Assembly (NCBI GenBank): GCA_013824045.1
Contig: PNND01000105.1
Span: forward strand, 1-9,847
Direction of reading: 5' to 3'
Source: Rhodobacter sp.
GTDB lineage: Bacteria > Pseudomonadota > Alphaproteobacteria > Rhodobacterales > Rhodobacteraceae
DNA length: 9,847 nt
The notes under the pieces are model-generated. The model did not search any database and was not told the DNA's origin. It worked only from the letters and a program-made list of their open reading frames with translations. The position numbers were made by a program, and so were the translations under genes. Below are positions 1-7,206 of this stretch, piece by piece; within the stretch, counting starts at the first letter, position 1; the number at the start of each line of letters is the position of its first letter.

Positions 1-778
1 ACCGGTCCGAGGCAGACAGGATGAAATCCGTCACCTCGCGCACATGCACGCTGTCGGTCTCTTCGCCCAGCCTGCGCGCGCGGTCCAGAAACGTGCCCTC
101 ACCCTGCGCCAGCATCTGATAGGCCGCACGCAGCGCGGTGATCTCACCCCGCTCCACGCCGCGCCGCTTCAGTCCCACAAGGTTCAGCCCGTCCAACTCG
201 CCCCTCGGCGCCTGCACAAGGCCATAGGGGATCACGTCATTCGTCACCATCGTCACCGCGCCGATGATCGCGCCCTGCCCGATCCGTACGAATTGATGCA
301 CACCAGACAACCCGCCCACGATGACATCATCGCCCAGCACACAATGCCCGGCGATAGCCACGTTGTTCACCAAGATCACCCGGTTGCCGATCTGTGCATC
401 ATGGCCGACATGCGCGCCGGTCATGATCAGCACGTCGTCACCCACCCGCGTGACACCCCCCCCGCCTTCAGTGCCAAGGTTCAGCGTCGCGCCCTCGCGG
501 ATGCGGCAGCGCTGGCCGACCACCAGCCGCGACTTCTCGCCCTTGTATTTCAGGTCCTGCGGCACCTCGCCCACGGTGGCAAAGGGAAAGATCACCGTCT
601 CTGATCCGATCTCCGTCCGCCCCGTCACCACGGCATGGCTCTTCACCACCACCCGGTCGTGCAGCACCACCTCGGCCCCGATCACGCAGAACGGCCCGAC
701 GTCACAGCCCGCGCCAATCACCGCACCGGTTTCGATCACGCTGGAAGGGTGGATGCGCGCCTCAGGATGGATGGTCAT
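1..778 (-). CDS. lpxA: UDP-N-acetylglucosamine O-acyltransferase (LpxA), 3' end cut by window edge
   Basis: First enzyme of lipid A synthesis: moves a 3-hydroxyacyl chain from ACP to the 3-OH of UDP-GlcNAc in the cytoplasm. The translation begins MTIHPEARIHPSSVIETG and shows the left-handed beta-helix hexapeptide pattern over about residues 1-190, then a helical C-terminal part with the LpxA-type GLKRRG segment. By alignment from memory with E. coli LpxA, the catalytic base is His126 (E. coli His125), with His123, His145, His161 and Lys77 also kept. E. coli His99 is replaced by Asn100, in an NLGT context. 259 codons are visible against 262 residues in E. coli, so only a few residues and the stop are missing. 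The start is uncertain: an in-frame ATG at 784 overlaps the fabZ stop (TGATG) two codons upstream of the ATG at 778. I chose 778 because GAAGG lies about 10 nt before it; 784 would give only 4 nt. Almost certainly co-transcribed with fabZ. Confidence 0.96.
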   Translation of the reverse strand, partial: MTIHPEARIHPSSVIETGAVIGAGCDVGPFCVIGAEVVLHDRVVVKSHAVVTGRTEIGSETVIFPFATVGEVPQDLKYKGEKSRLVVGQRCRIREGATLNLGTEGGGGVTRVGDDVLIMTGAHVGHDAQIGNRVILVNNVAIAGHCVLGDDVIVGGLSGVHQFVRIGQGAIIGAVTMVTNDVIPYGLVQAPRGELDGLNLVGLKRRGVERGEITALRAAYQMLAQGEGTFLDRARRLGEETDSVHVREVTDFILSASDR

Positions 779-783
779 CTGCA

Positions 784-1245
784 TCACGCCTTCGGCACGT
801 CGAACATGGCCATGAACGTGGCCTCGCAGGCCAATTCCCCGTCAACCATTGCGCGGCCCTCGAACTTCCAGACCCGTCCCCCGCCCCGCAGCGCCTTGAC
901 ATGCAGCTCAAGGACATCACCCGGCACCACCTTGCGCCGAAACTTCACGCCATCCACGCCCATGAAGAACACATTGGCATTCTTGTCGACCAGATCCATC
1001 GACAAACCCACAAGAATGCCAGAAGTCTGGGCCATCGCCTCGATGATCATCACGCCCGGGAAAACGGGCATGCCGGGAAAATGCCCGGTGAACTGCGGCT
1101 CGTTGATCGTCACATTCTTGATGCCGACACAGCTTTCGGGAACGACGATGTCGCGCACCTTGTCGACCAGCAGGAACGGATAGCGGTGCGGAATGATCCG
1201 CTGGATCAGGGCAAGGTCGGCAGAGGTCACGGGGCTGTCGGTCAT
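784..1245 (-). CDS. fabZ: 3-hydroxyacyl-[acyl-carrier-protein] dehydratase FabZ
   Basis: Dehydrates 3-hydroxyacyl-ACP to trans-2-enoyl-ACP in fatty-acid elongation, and competes with LpxA for the same 3-hydroxyacyl-ACP pool. The product is 153 aa (E. coli about 151) with a single hot-dog fold. The N-terminal [11 protein letters not shown] box is at residues 18-28. The active-site segment [11 protein letters not shown] starts at residue 54, giving catalytic His55 and Glu69 in the [11 protein letters not shown] helix. The open frame extends 17 codons further upstream, but the ATG at 1245 is preferred: it is preceded by GAAGGAG with 6 nt spacing, and [21 protein letters not shown] matches the family N-terminus. 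An 81-bp gap separates it from skp, with no lpxD gene. Its stop touches the lpxA start region, indicating translational coupling. Confidence 0.97.
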   Translation of the reverse strand: MTDSPVTSADLALIQRIIPHRYPFLLVDKVRDIVVPESCVGIKNVTINEPQFTGHFPGMPVFPGVMIIEAMAQTSGILVGLSMDLVDKNANVFFMGVDGVKFRRKVVPGDVLELHVKALRGGGRVWKFEGRAMVDGELACEATFMAMFDVPKA

Positions 1246-1286
1246 CTGGTTCTCCTTCACGGGTGCTTTACCGTGGCGTCCGGTCG

Positions 1287-1315
1287 TGACTAGCAACTTG
1301 AAAAGGCCGAAACAA
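1287..1315 (-). promoter_or_regulatory. Possible promoter in the skp-fabZ gap
   Basis: In the 81-bp gap, read on the minus strand, TTGTTT (1315-1310) and TAGTCA (1292-1287) are separated by exactly 17 bp, with TGC directly before the -10 (extended -10 style). The -35 matches TTGACA weakly and the -10 keeps only the first two consensus bases. Support comes from position, spacing, and the same TAGTCA hexamer in the candidate bamA promoter. If real it would give fabZ-lpxA transcription independent of bamA-skp. No terminator hairpin is visible after skp, so read-through is equally likely. Confidence 0.25.
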
Positions 1316-1326
1316 GCTTCCCCGGA

Positions 1327-1944
1327 TCAGGGCGCGGCAGCGCCGCCCTCAGCGCTTTCCGGCACTGCCTCCGGTGCGGGGGGGGCAGGCAGGGCAGAGC
1401 CATCCCCAAGGGCGGCATCAATCAGGGTGATCGCTTCATCAGTGATATCCACGCCGCGCAGCGACAGGATCACCATATCCTTGTCGAAAACAGCCACTGC
1501 CCCGCTCTCGCGCATCAACTCGCCCAGCACCGGCACCGCCGCCTGCAAGAACTGTTGCCGGTCCTGTTCCCGTTTCGCCGTGATGGCACGCGACTTGGCG
1601 TCCTGTGCGGCGCGGATGGCCTCGGTCTTTTCGTCGAACGCGGTGGCCAATTCCTGAAACGCCGCTGCGTCCAGCGTTGCGCGCTGATCGGTCAGACTGC
1701 GCTCTTCGGTTTCCAGCGCCTGCTCAAGCTGCAGGTTCTCGGCGATCAGCGCCTTGCTCTCCGCCTCGAACCGCGCTTCCGCCGCCTTGCCAAAGGCGGA
1801 TTCGGCAAACAGGCGGTTGCGATCCAGCATCAGCACGGGCGCGCGCAGACCTTCGGCTTCCTGCGCCACCACGGGTGCGGACACGGGGCCTAGCAGCCCT
1901 AGCAGCGCCGCCACCAGCACCGTCTTTGCGCCCGCGCGCAGCAT
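1327..1944 (-). CDS. skp: OmpH/Skp-family periplasmic chaperone
   Basis: 205 aa. Residues 1-28 look like a Sec signal peptide: MLRAGAK basic start, a hydrophobic run VLVAALLGLLGPV, and probable cleavage at VAQ-E. Residues about 35-175 match the OmpH/Skp layout, with a short beta strand (PVLMLDRNRLF), a long charged coiled-coil hairpin rich in Glu, Gln, Arg and Ala (about 48-135), then strands AVAVFDKDMVILSLRGVDIT. Skp holds unfolded outer-membrane proteins in the periplasm before delivery to the Bam complex, consistent with bamA directly upstream. The ATG overlaps the bamA stop by one base (TGATG), so translation is probably coupled. The last 25 residues form an Ala/Pro/Glu-rich tail beyond the E. 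coli length (161 aa precursor). A run of eight identical bases (1378-1385) lies in this tail. Family assignment is secure; chaperone function in this organism is inferred. Confidence 0.9.
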   Translation of the reverse strand: MLRAGAKTVLVAALLGLLGPVSAPVVAQEAEGLRAPVLMLDRNRLFAESAFGKAAEARFEAESKALIAENLQLEQALETEERSLTDQRATLDAAAFQELATAFDEKTEAIRAAQDAKSRAITAKREQDRQQFLQAAVPVLGELMRESGAVAVFDKDMVILSLRGVDITDEAITLIDAALGDGSALPAPPAPEAVPESAEGGAAAP

Positions 1945-4316
1945 CAGAACTTGGTCGAAACCGTCAGATCGAAACTCTGCTCGACGTCGTAATCTTCCTT
2001 GATCAACGGCTTGGCAAAGTTCAGGCGCAAGGGGCCAACCGGCGTATCCCAGAACACCGAAAAGCCCACCGAAGACCGCAGGTTCATCGAGTCATCCACG
2101 ATATCCGCGCCCGCCAGACCGCCGTTCACGTTATCAAGGCTCCAGACCGAACCCACGTCAAAGAACAGACCGCCGGTGATCCCGTATTCTTCCGGCAAGC
2201 CAAGCGGAAAGTCCGCTTCGAACCGCGCCACGGCAAAGATGTTGCCACCCAGCGCTTCATTGTCCGCGCCGGCAGCCAGTTCGCGCGGCCCGATCCCGCC
2301 CGGCTCAAAGCCGCGGATCTTGCCGTTGCCGAAGAAGCGTTCGGTGATCCGGCTGTTTGTGCCGCCAAGGCTGTTGATCATCCCGCCTTCAAAGATCGCG
2401 CGCAGCGTCACCTCTTCCTGCCGCACCTTGGTTTCGGCTAGGGCAAGGGCGCTGGTCAGGATATACTGGCTGTCGCCTCCCAGACCGGCAAAGTCCTGAC
2501 CAAAGCGCAAGAGCACGCCGCCCTTTGGATTCAACCCGCTGATCCGGCTGTCATAGCTGTAGGTATAGCCCACCGAACTGGTCACCACCGCGCCTTGGTT
2601 GATATCCTGACGGATGATGTCGGATGCCGTCGCCGGGGCGTTGCTGATCTTGCTGTCCTGAAAGGTATAACGCACCTCAAGCCGGCTCAGCTCACCCACC
2701 GGGAATTCCAGCGCGGGCGAAAAGCGACCGACCCGCGAGTCATAGGTGGACGAATTTTCATTGTCTGACTCGCGGTAGGATATCGCGAATTTCAGTGCCA
2801 CGTCCCGGCCCAGAAAGGCCGGCTCGCGGAACGAGAAGCTGCCCTCGGTCGCATCCGTTCCGGTGGTCACCGATACGCCGACCGCCTGCCCGCGACCCAG
2901 GAAATTTTGCTCGCTCAGGCCGATGTTGAACCCGATCCCGCTCGACACGGCATAGCTCGCGCCAAGGCTCAGCGATCCGGTCGGCTGCTCTTCCACATCG
3001 ACATTGACCACAACCTGATCCGGGCTGCTGCCCGGTTCGGCCTCTACCTGCGCATCGGAGAAATAGCCAAGCGCCCGGATGCGTTCCGCCGACTGGCGAA
3101 TCTCTCGCGCATTCAACGGGTCGCCTTCCACCGTGCGGAACTGGCGGCGGACCACCTGATCCAGCGTCGTGGTGTTGCCCTCAATGTCGATGCGCTCCAC
3201 AAAGATTCGCTCGCCACGCACGATGGCGAATTCCACATCCAGCAGCCCACCCCGTTCGTCCCGGGTGATCCGCGGATCGACGCGCACGAAGTTCAACCCC
3301 TTGCGCAGCGCCAGATTTTCCATCCGCGCGATGTTGTTGTCGATCAGCGCGGGCGACCACACCTCGCCCGGACGGATGCGCTGCACCGCCGCGAATTCAG
3401 CCTCATTCAGCCCTTCCACCTCGGATACGGTCGACACCTGACCGATGCGGAACTGCTGCCCTTCGCGGATGGAGATGGTCACGAAGAACGCATCGCGTTC
3501 GCGCGCCACATCCGATGTCGCCTCAAGCACCTGCACATCGGCATAGCCGCGTGCCAGATAGAAATCGCGCAGCAACTGCTTGTCCAGTTCCAGCCGCTCG
3601 GCCACGAATGTGTCGCGCTGGATGATCTGGCGCAGCAGACCGGCCTGCTTGGTCTCCAGCACCTGCCGCAATCTGCGGTCGCTGAAGGCGCGGTTGCCCA
3701 CGAAAGACAGCCGCTCGATCTCGGCCACCTTGCCCTCGGTCACCTCGAACACAAGGTCCACGCGGTTGCCGTCGCGGCGGATGATGCGCGGCTCCACCGT
3801 CGCGGCAATCCGGCCCCGCACACGATAAGCCTCGGCGATATTGGCGGCATCCTCTTCGGCCTGCGACGGGGAATAGACCAGACGGCCCTTGGACTTGGCG
3901 ATCTCGGCCAGTTCCTCATCCTTCAGCCGCGCATTGCCCTCGAAATTCACGATGTTGATCATCGGATTCTCGACCACGCGGATCAACAGAGTGCCGCCCT
4001 GCGGCACCAATTCAACAGATTGGAACAGCCCCGAATTGACGATTCCCTGATAAGCGTCGTTCAGACGTGCGGCAGAGACCGTTTCGCCGCGCCCGATTCC
4101 AGCCAAAGAGATCACAGTCGCGGTCTCGATGGCCTGATTGCCCTCAACCTGAACGCTGGAAAAGCTGTAGCTCTGCGCCTGCGCTGGTGTCAGGAACGGC
4201 CCGGAAATAGCGGCGCTGGAAAGGAAAAAGGCGATCAGGGCAGGACGCATCACCCCCGCGCGCGAACGCATCTCCGGCTTCGCCTGCGCCTCGAACGCCC
4301 CTGTCGTGATCCGCAT
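1944..4316 (-). CDS. bamA: Outer membrane protein assembly factor BamA (Omp85)
   Basis: Central subunit of the Bam complex, folding and inserting beta-barrel proteins into the outer membrane. 790 aa as called. A signal peptide is followed by SYSFSSVQVEGN, the start of POTRA 1. Five POTRA domains cover about residues 49-445, with repeated entries such as INIVNFEGN, IERLSFVGN and VERIDIEGN. The 16-strand barrel follows, opening near GSLSLGASYAVSSG. The L6-loop signature reads IRGF with Arg668, Gly669 and Phe670, and the protein ends in Phe, the usual last residue of the C-terminal insertion signal. The start is not certain: from 4316 the signal peptide has an unusually long n-region, and internal ATGs at codons 16 and 23 would give a more compact one; none has a clear Shine-Dalgarno. 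Followed without gap by skp; a -35-like TTGACA lies upstream. Confidence 0.97.
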   Translation of the reverse strand: MRITTGAFEAQAKPEMRSRAGVMRPALIAFFLSSAAISGPFLTPAQAQSYSFSSVQVEGNQAIETATVISLAGIGRGETVSAARLNDAYQGIVNSGLFQSVELVPQGGTLLIRVVENPMINIVNFEGNARLKDEELAEIAKSKGRLVYSPSQAEEDAANIAEAYRVRGRIAATVEPRIIRRDGNRVDLVFEVTEGKVAEIERLSFVGNRAFSDRRLRQVLETKQAGLLRQIIQRDTFVAERLELDKQLLRDFYLARGYADVQVLEATSDVARERDAFFVTISIREGQQFRIGQVSTVSEVEGLNEAEFAAVQRIRPGEVWSPALIDNNIARMENLALRKGLNFVRVDPRITRDERGGLLDVEFAIVRGERIFVERIDIEGNTTTLDQVVRRQFRTVEGDPLNAREIRQSAERIRALGYFSDAQVEAEPGSSPDQVVVNVDVEEQPTGSLSLGASYAVSSGIGFNIGLSEQNFLGRGQAVGVSVTTGTDATEGSFSFREPAFLGRDVALKFAISYRESDNENSSTYDSRVGRFSPALEFPVGELSRLEVRYTFQDSKISNAPATASDIIRQDINQGAVVTSSVGYTYSYDSRISGLNPKGGVLLRFGQDFAGLGGDSQYILTSALALAETKVRQEEVTLRAIFEGGMINSLGGTNSRITERFFGNGKIRGFEPGGIGPRELAAGADNEALGGNIFAVARFEADFPLGLPEEYGITGGLFFDVGSVWSLDNVNGGLAGADIVDDSMNLRSSVGFSVFWDTPVGPLRLNFAKPLIKEDYDVEQSFDLTVSTKF

Positions 4317-4350
4317 TGCCTGGCCCCGCCTTTAACAAAGTCTTGTGCTC

Positions 4351-4379
4351 TGACTACTCGCAAGCGCAGGACTTGTCAA
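4351..4379 (-). promoter_or_regulatory. Candidate sigma-70-type promoter for bamA-skp
   Basis: In the 88-bp gap between the small gene and bamA, the minus strand has a perfect TTGACA (4379-4374), a 17-bp spacer and TAGTCA (4356-4351). The -35 is consensus; the -10 shares only its first two bases with TATAAT. The implied start point near 4344 would leave a leader of about 28 nt before the ATG at 4316. Plausible from position and spacing, unproven because of the weak -10. Confidence 0.4.
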
Positions 4380-4404
4380 AAGGCTGAGGCCCGTTAAACG
4401 ATTT

Positions 4405-4542
4405 TCAATGACCCAGAAGTGAAGAACCAAGGAAGGCGCCGGCGAGCAAACCTGCCACCATCGTGCCCACCGTGAAGATCCGGTCGGAATTCACCACCAT
4501 GATCAAAGACAGGCCGCGATAGCCCTTCGTGAAAGTTTGCAT
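4405..4542 (-). CDS. Small single-span membrane protein, 45 aa, unknown function
   Basis: I do not recognise a named family. The frame starts MQTFTKGYRGLSLIMVVNSD and ends GAFLGSSLLGH before a TGA. An amphipathic or basic N-terminus (Lys6, Arg9) is followed by Asn-Ser-Asp-Arg (18-21) and then one hydrophobic, Gly/Ala-rich stretch at about residues 22-43, which fits a single inner-membrane helix with small-residue packing faces. A strong Shine-Dalgarno, GGAGG (4554-4550), lies 7 nt before the ATG, better than that of most genes here, which is the main reason to call it real. It fills the rseP-bamA gap, preceded by a hairpin after rseP and followed by the bamA promoter candidate. A different frame over the same bases (64 codons, 4394-4588) has no such signals. 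A regulatory partner of RseP or an envelope micropeptide is only a guess from neighbours. Confidence 0.72.
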   Translation of the reverse strand: MQTFTKGYRGLSLIMVVNSDRIFTVGTMVAGLLAGAFLGSSLLGH

Positions 4543-4640
4543 GATCTATCCTCCGACCCCAGTTCGTGCGGTCAGGACTAGGCTGCAAATATGGCGCGAC
4601 TTTGGCTCACACCCGGCACTTTCGCGACGGGGGCAAACTG

Positions 4641-4663
4641 GCACGCGCCTTGCTGGCGCGCGC
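4641..4663 (-). terminator. GC-rich hairpin just after rseP, terminator-like
   Basis: Read on the minus strand, GCGCGCGCC-AGCAA-GGCGCGTGC forms a 9-bp stem (one G-U pair) with a 5-nt loop, starting 11 nt after the rseP stop. There is no proper T-run after it, only TTT four bases on. It may terminate or partly terminate the uppS-rseP transcript, or protect its 3' end. The stem is seen directly; termination is inferred. Confidence 0.5.
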
Positions 4664-4674
4664 TCCTCATTCCA

Positions 4675-6012
4675 TTACGGGCAGAAAATGTCGTTGGTTA
4701 GCGCAAAGACCATCAGCGTCAGAATCGCCGCCAGCCCCACGGTCATCAGCACCCGCAGCGCCTTGGCCGTCGGCGGTTTGCCTGTAACGGCCTCATAGGC
4801 GTAGAACACCAGATGCCCGCCATCCAGTACCGGCACCGGGAACAGGTTCATCATCCCCACCGCCGTCGACAGCATAGCGATGAACCAGATGAAACTGGTG
4901 ATGCCTGCACTCGCCGCCGCACCAGAGGTTTCGGCAATCCCGATCGGCCCGCGCAGGTTGCAGGACGAAATCGCCCCCGTCACCATATGCCAAAGCCCCG
5001 ACAGCGACGTGGTCGCGATATCCCAGCTCTGGCTCGCGCCCAGCCCGATGCTTTCAATAACCCCCGGCACGCGGGTTTCTGGCTCGAAATACATCGCGCC
5101 CGTCAATCCGATCAGCCAGCGGGTTTCAAACCCGCCCTCGGGCAGCGGCAGATCCACCCGCCGCGGCTGCAGATCCAGCTCGACCGGTTGGCCTTCCCGC
5201 AGCAGGCTCAATTTCAAAGGCGTGCCATCCGACGCGCCCACCAGTTCGCGCAGTTGCGAGAAGGTGGTCACTGGCTGCCCGTTCACCGCCGTCACGATAT
5301 CGCCAGCTTGAACCCCGGCCTCCTGCGCTGCCGAATCCGGCTGGACGGTTTCCACCAGCGGCGGGAGCGGATGGGAATCCGTCACTTCAACCGTCTGTCC
5401 GCCCCGATCCACAAGATACTGCGCCGTGGCCACAGGCGGCAAAGCAGCCGCAGCATCGAGGAATGCCGGGAAGTCCGGTGTCTCCCGGCCGCCAAGCGAT
5501 ACGATCCGGTCCCCCGGTTCCAACCCCGCCGTGATCCCCGGCATGGTTTTCACCGTCCCCACCGTCGGCGCATCGGTCGCCACACCGCTTGCCAGAAACA
5601 CGCCCGCAAAGATGGCAATCGACAGGATGAAATTGAAGATCGGCCCCGCCGCCACCGTCGCCGTGCGCGCCCAAAGGGGGGCGCCGTGCATCGTGGCGCG
5701 CATCTGTTCCTGCGTCATTCCGCCCAGATCATCCACATGCCCCGCCGAGGCTGCGTTGGCATCGCCCATGAATTTCACATAGCCGCCCAAAGGCAGCGCC
5801 GCGATCTGCCAGCGCGTCCCGCGCTTGTCCGCCCGCGACCAGATCACCGGACCGAAGCCCAACGAAAACACTTCCGCATGGATCCCCGACCAGCGGCCCA
5901 CGATGTAATGACCATATTCATGCACAAACACGATGATCAGCAGGGCCAGCACAAAGGCAAGGATCGTATAGGCCAAGCCGCCAAAGCTTGGGATCAGATT
6001 GATCAGTTCCAC
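4675..6012 (-). CDS. rseP: RIP metalloprotease RseP (site-2 protease)
   Basis: Inner-membrane zinc protease that cleaves transmembrane segments of anti-sigma factors and leftover signal peptides. 445 aa (E. coli 450). The HEXXH motif is His31-Glu32-Tyr-Gly-His35 in the first membrane helix (about 14-38). The third zinc ligand is Asp397 in NLFPVPVLDGGH (389-400). Membrane helices are also seen at about 115-142, 371-394 and 421-440. Two periplasmic PDZ domains lie between (about 145-212 and 215-285), the second clearer, with AGVQAGDIVTAVNGQPV. The start is GTG at 6012, three bases after the dxr stop, with AGG in the dxr end as a weak ribosome site. In Rhodobacter sphaeroides RseP takes part in turnover of the anti-sigma factor ChrR, so a stress-response role is likely; it clusters with bamA as in E. 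coli. Confidence 0.97.
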   Translation of the reverse strand: MELINLIPSFGGLAYTILAFVLALLIIVFVHEYGHYIVGRWSGIHAEVFSLGFGPVIWSRADKRGTRWQIAALPLGGYVKFMGDANAASAGHVDDLGGMTQEQMRATMHGAPLWARTATVAAGPIFNFILSIAIFAGVFLASGVATDAPTVGTVKTMPGITAGLEPGDRIVSLGGRETPDFPAFLDAAAALPPVATAQYLVDRGGQTVEVTDSHPLPPLVETVQPDSAAQEAGVQAGDIVTAVNGQPVTTFSQLRELVGASDGTPLKLSLLREGQPVELDLQPRRVDLPLPEGGFETRWLIGLTGAMYFEPETRVPGVIESIGLGASQSWDIATTSLSGLWHMVTGAISSCNLRGPIGIAETSGAAASAGITSFIWFIAMLSTAVGMMNLFPVPVLDGGHLVFYAYEAVTGKPPTAKALRVLMTVGLAAILTLMVFALTNDIFCP

Positions 6013-6015
6013 GCG

Positions 6016-7200
6016 CTACCTGCCCTCTATCCGTTTTCGGGCCTGCTCGGCAGCCCGTATCCTTGCCAAATGGTCCATTGCCAGCACCTCTTCAAGGCTC
6101 GCCGCCGGCATCGTCAGCGCAGTTTCGGCTGATACCGCGTCCAGCGTATCCTCGACCACCGCCGCCATGTCCAGAAATCCGATCTCTCCCGCCATGAAAT
6201 GATCGAGAGCTATCTCCTTCGCTGCATTGAACGCTGCCCCTGACAGCCCGCGCAGCGCCATCACCTCGCGCGCCAGCCGCAGCGCCGGAAAACGCCGGTC
6301 ATCGGGGGCCTCAAACGTCAGGCTGCCCAGCCGGGCCAGATCCAGCCGCTCCACCGGAAGATGCCCCCGCTCCGGCCAATGCAGCGCGAAACCGATGGCA
6401 TGGCGCATGTCGGCAGGCCCCAGATGGGCCATGATCCCCCCATCGCGGAATCCCACCAGCGCATGCACGATGCTTTGCGGATGCACCAGCACCTCGATCA
6501 TCGCCGGATCGAACCCGAAAAATTCCCGCGTCTCGATCAATTCCAGCGCTTTGTTGAACATCGACGCTGAATCGATGCTGATCCTGTTGCCCATCGACCA
6601 GTTGGGATGCGCCTTCGCCTCGGCCACTGTCGCCGCCGCCAACCGCTCCAGCGGCCATTCGCGAAACGGCCCGCCCGAAGCGGTGATGATCACCCGCTCC
6701 ACCGCGCCGCCATCTTCGCCCGTCAGCGCCTGAAACACCGCCGAATGTTCGCTGTCCACCGGCAGGATCGTCGCGCCATGCGCCTGAGCCGTGGCCAGCA
6801 GCAACTGCCCCGCCGTCACCAGACTTTCCTTGTTGGCCAGCGCCAGCATCCCGCCATGCCGCAGCGCACGCATCCCCGGCACCAGCCCCGCTGCGCCGAC
6901 GATCCCGCTCATCACCCAATCAGCAGGCCGATCCGCAGCCTCGGCTATCGCCGCGGCGCCCGCCGCCGCCTCAACACCCGATCCCACCAAAGCCTCGCGC
7001 AGCCCGGGCAATTCCGCCTCATGCGCCGTCACCGCCACCTCGGCCCGCAACTCCCGCGCCATCTCGGCCAGACGGCGCACGTTGCGCGCCCCGGTCAGCG
7101 CTACGGTGCGATAGGCCTCGGCCCCGCCCGACCGGCGGATCAGGTCAAAGGTGCTTTCCCCGATGGACCCGGTGGCCCCGAATATGGAAATCGACCGCAT
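6016..7200 (-). CDS. dxr: 1-deoxy-D-xylulose 5-phosphate reductoisomerase
   Basis: Second step of the MEP isoprenoid pathway: rearranges and reduces DXP to 2-C-methyl-D-erythritol 4-phosphate with NADPH and a divalent metal; cytoplasmic. 394 aa (E. coli 398). The nucleotide-binding loop GATGSIG is at residues 8-14. Metal ligands are Asp149 and Glu151 in PVDSEHSAVFQAL, with the third at Glu220 in the NKALELIE helix. The substrate-binding ASGGPFR segment and HPNWSMGNRISIDSASMFNK are intact, as is HPQSIVHALV. The ATG lies 6 bases after the cdsA stop, and GAGGGG overlapping that stop serves as Shine-Dalgarno, so it is translated from the uppS-cdsA-dxr-rseP message. Its product supplies the IPP/FPP that UppS consumes. 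Confidence 0.98.
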   Translation of the reverse strand: MRSISIFGATGSIGESTFDLIRRSGGAEAYRTVALTGARNVRRLAEMARELRAEVAVTAHEAELPGLREALVGSGVEAAAGAAAIAEAADRPADWVMSGIVGAAGLVPGMRALRHGGMLALANKESLVTAGQLLLATAQAHGATILPVDSEHSAVFQALTGEDGGAVERVIITASGGPFREWPLERLAAATVAEAKAHPNWSMGNRISIDSASMFNKALELIETREFFGFDPAMIEVLVHPQSIVHALVGFRDGGIMAHLGPADMRHAIGFALHWPERGHLPVERLDLARLGSLTFEAPDDRRFPALRLAREVMALRGLSGAAFNAAKEIALDHFMAGEIGFLDMAAVVEDTLDAVSAETALTMPAASLEEVLAMDHLARIRAAEQARKRIEGR

Positions 7201-7206
7201 GTCCCC

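Noticed and set aside
1296..1320. CTTG...CAAG inverted repeat after skp as a terminator
   Set aside because: Only 4 outer base pairs; the interior does not pair.
4378..4396. Possible terminator after the small gene (GGC-CTCA-GCC then TTTT)
   Set aside because: The stem is only 3 bp, and the T-run overlaps the bamA -35 candidate; too weak to call.
2907..4397. 496-codon open frame on the + strand opposite bamA, and similar long + frames at 4813-6132, 6607-7761 and 7959-9299
   Set aside because: They mirror confident minus-strand genes, are rich in His, Arg, Pro and Gln as GC-rich antisense frames are, and show no recognisable domain.
4394..4588. 64-codon minus-strand frame over the small membrane-protein gene
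   Set aside because: No Shine-Dalgarno and a disordered His/Arg/Gly-rich product; the overlapping 45-codon frame has a strong ribosome site and a clean membrane helix.
4587..4596. CCATAT heat-shock-type or CATATT sigma-70-type -10 before the small gene
   Set aside because: No CTTG or TTGAC-like -35 at a workable distance upstream on the minus strand.
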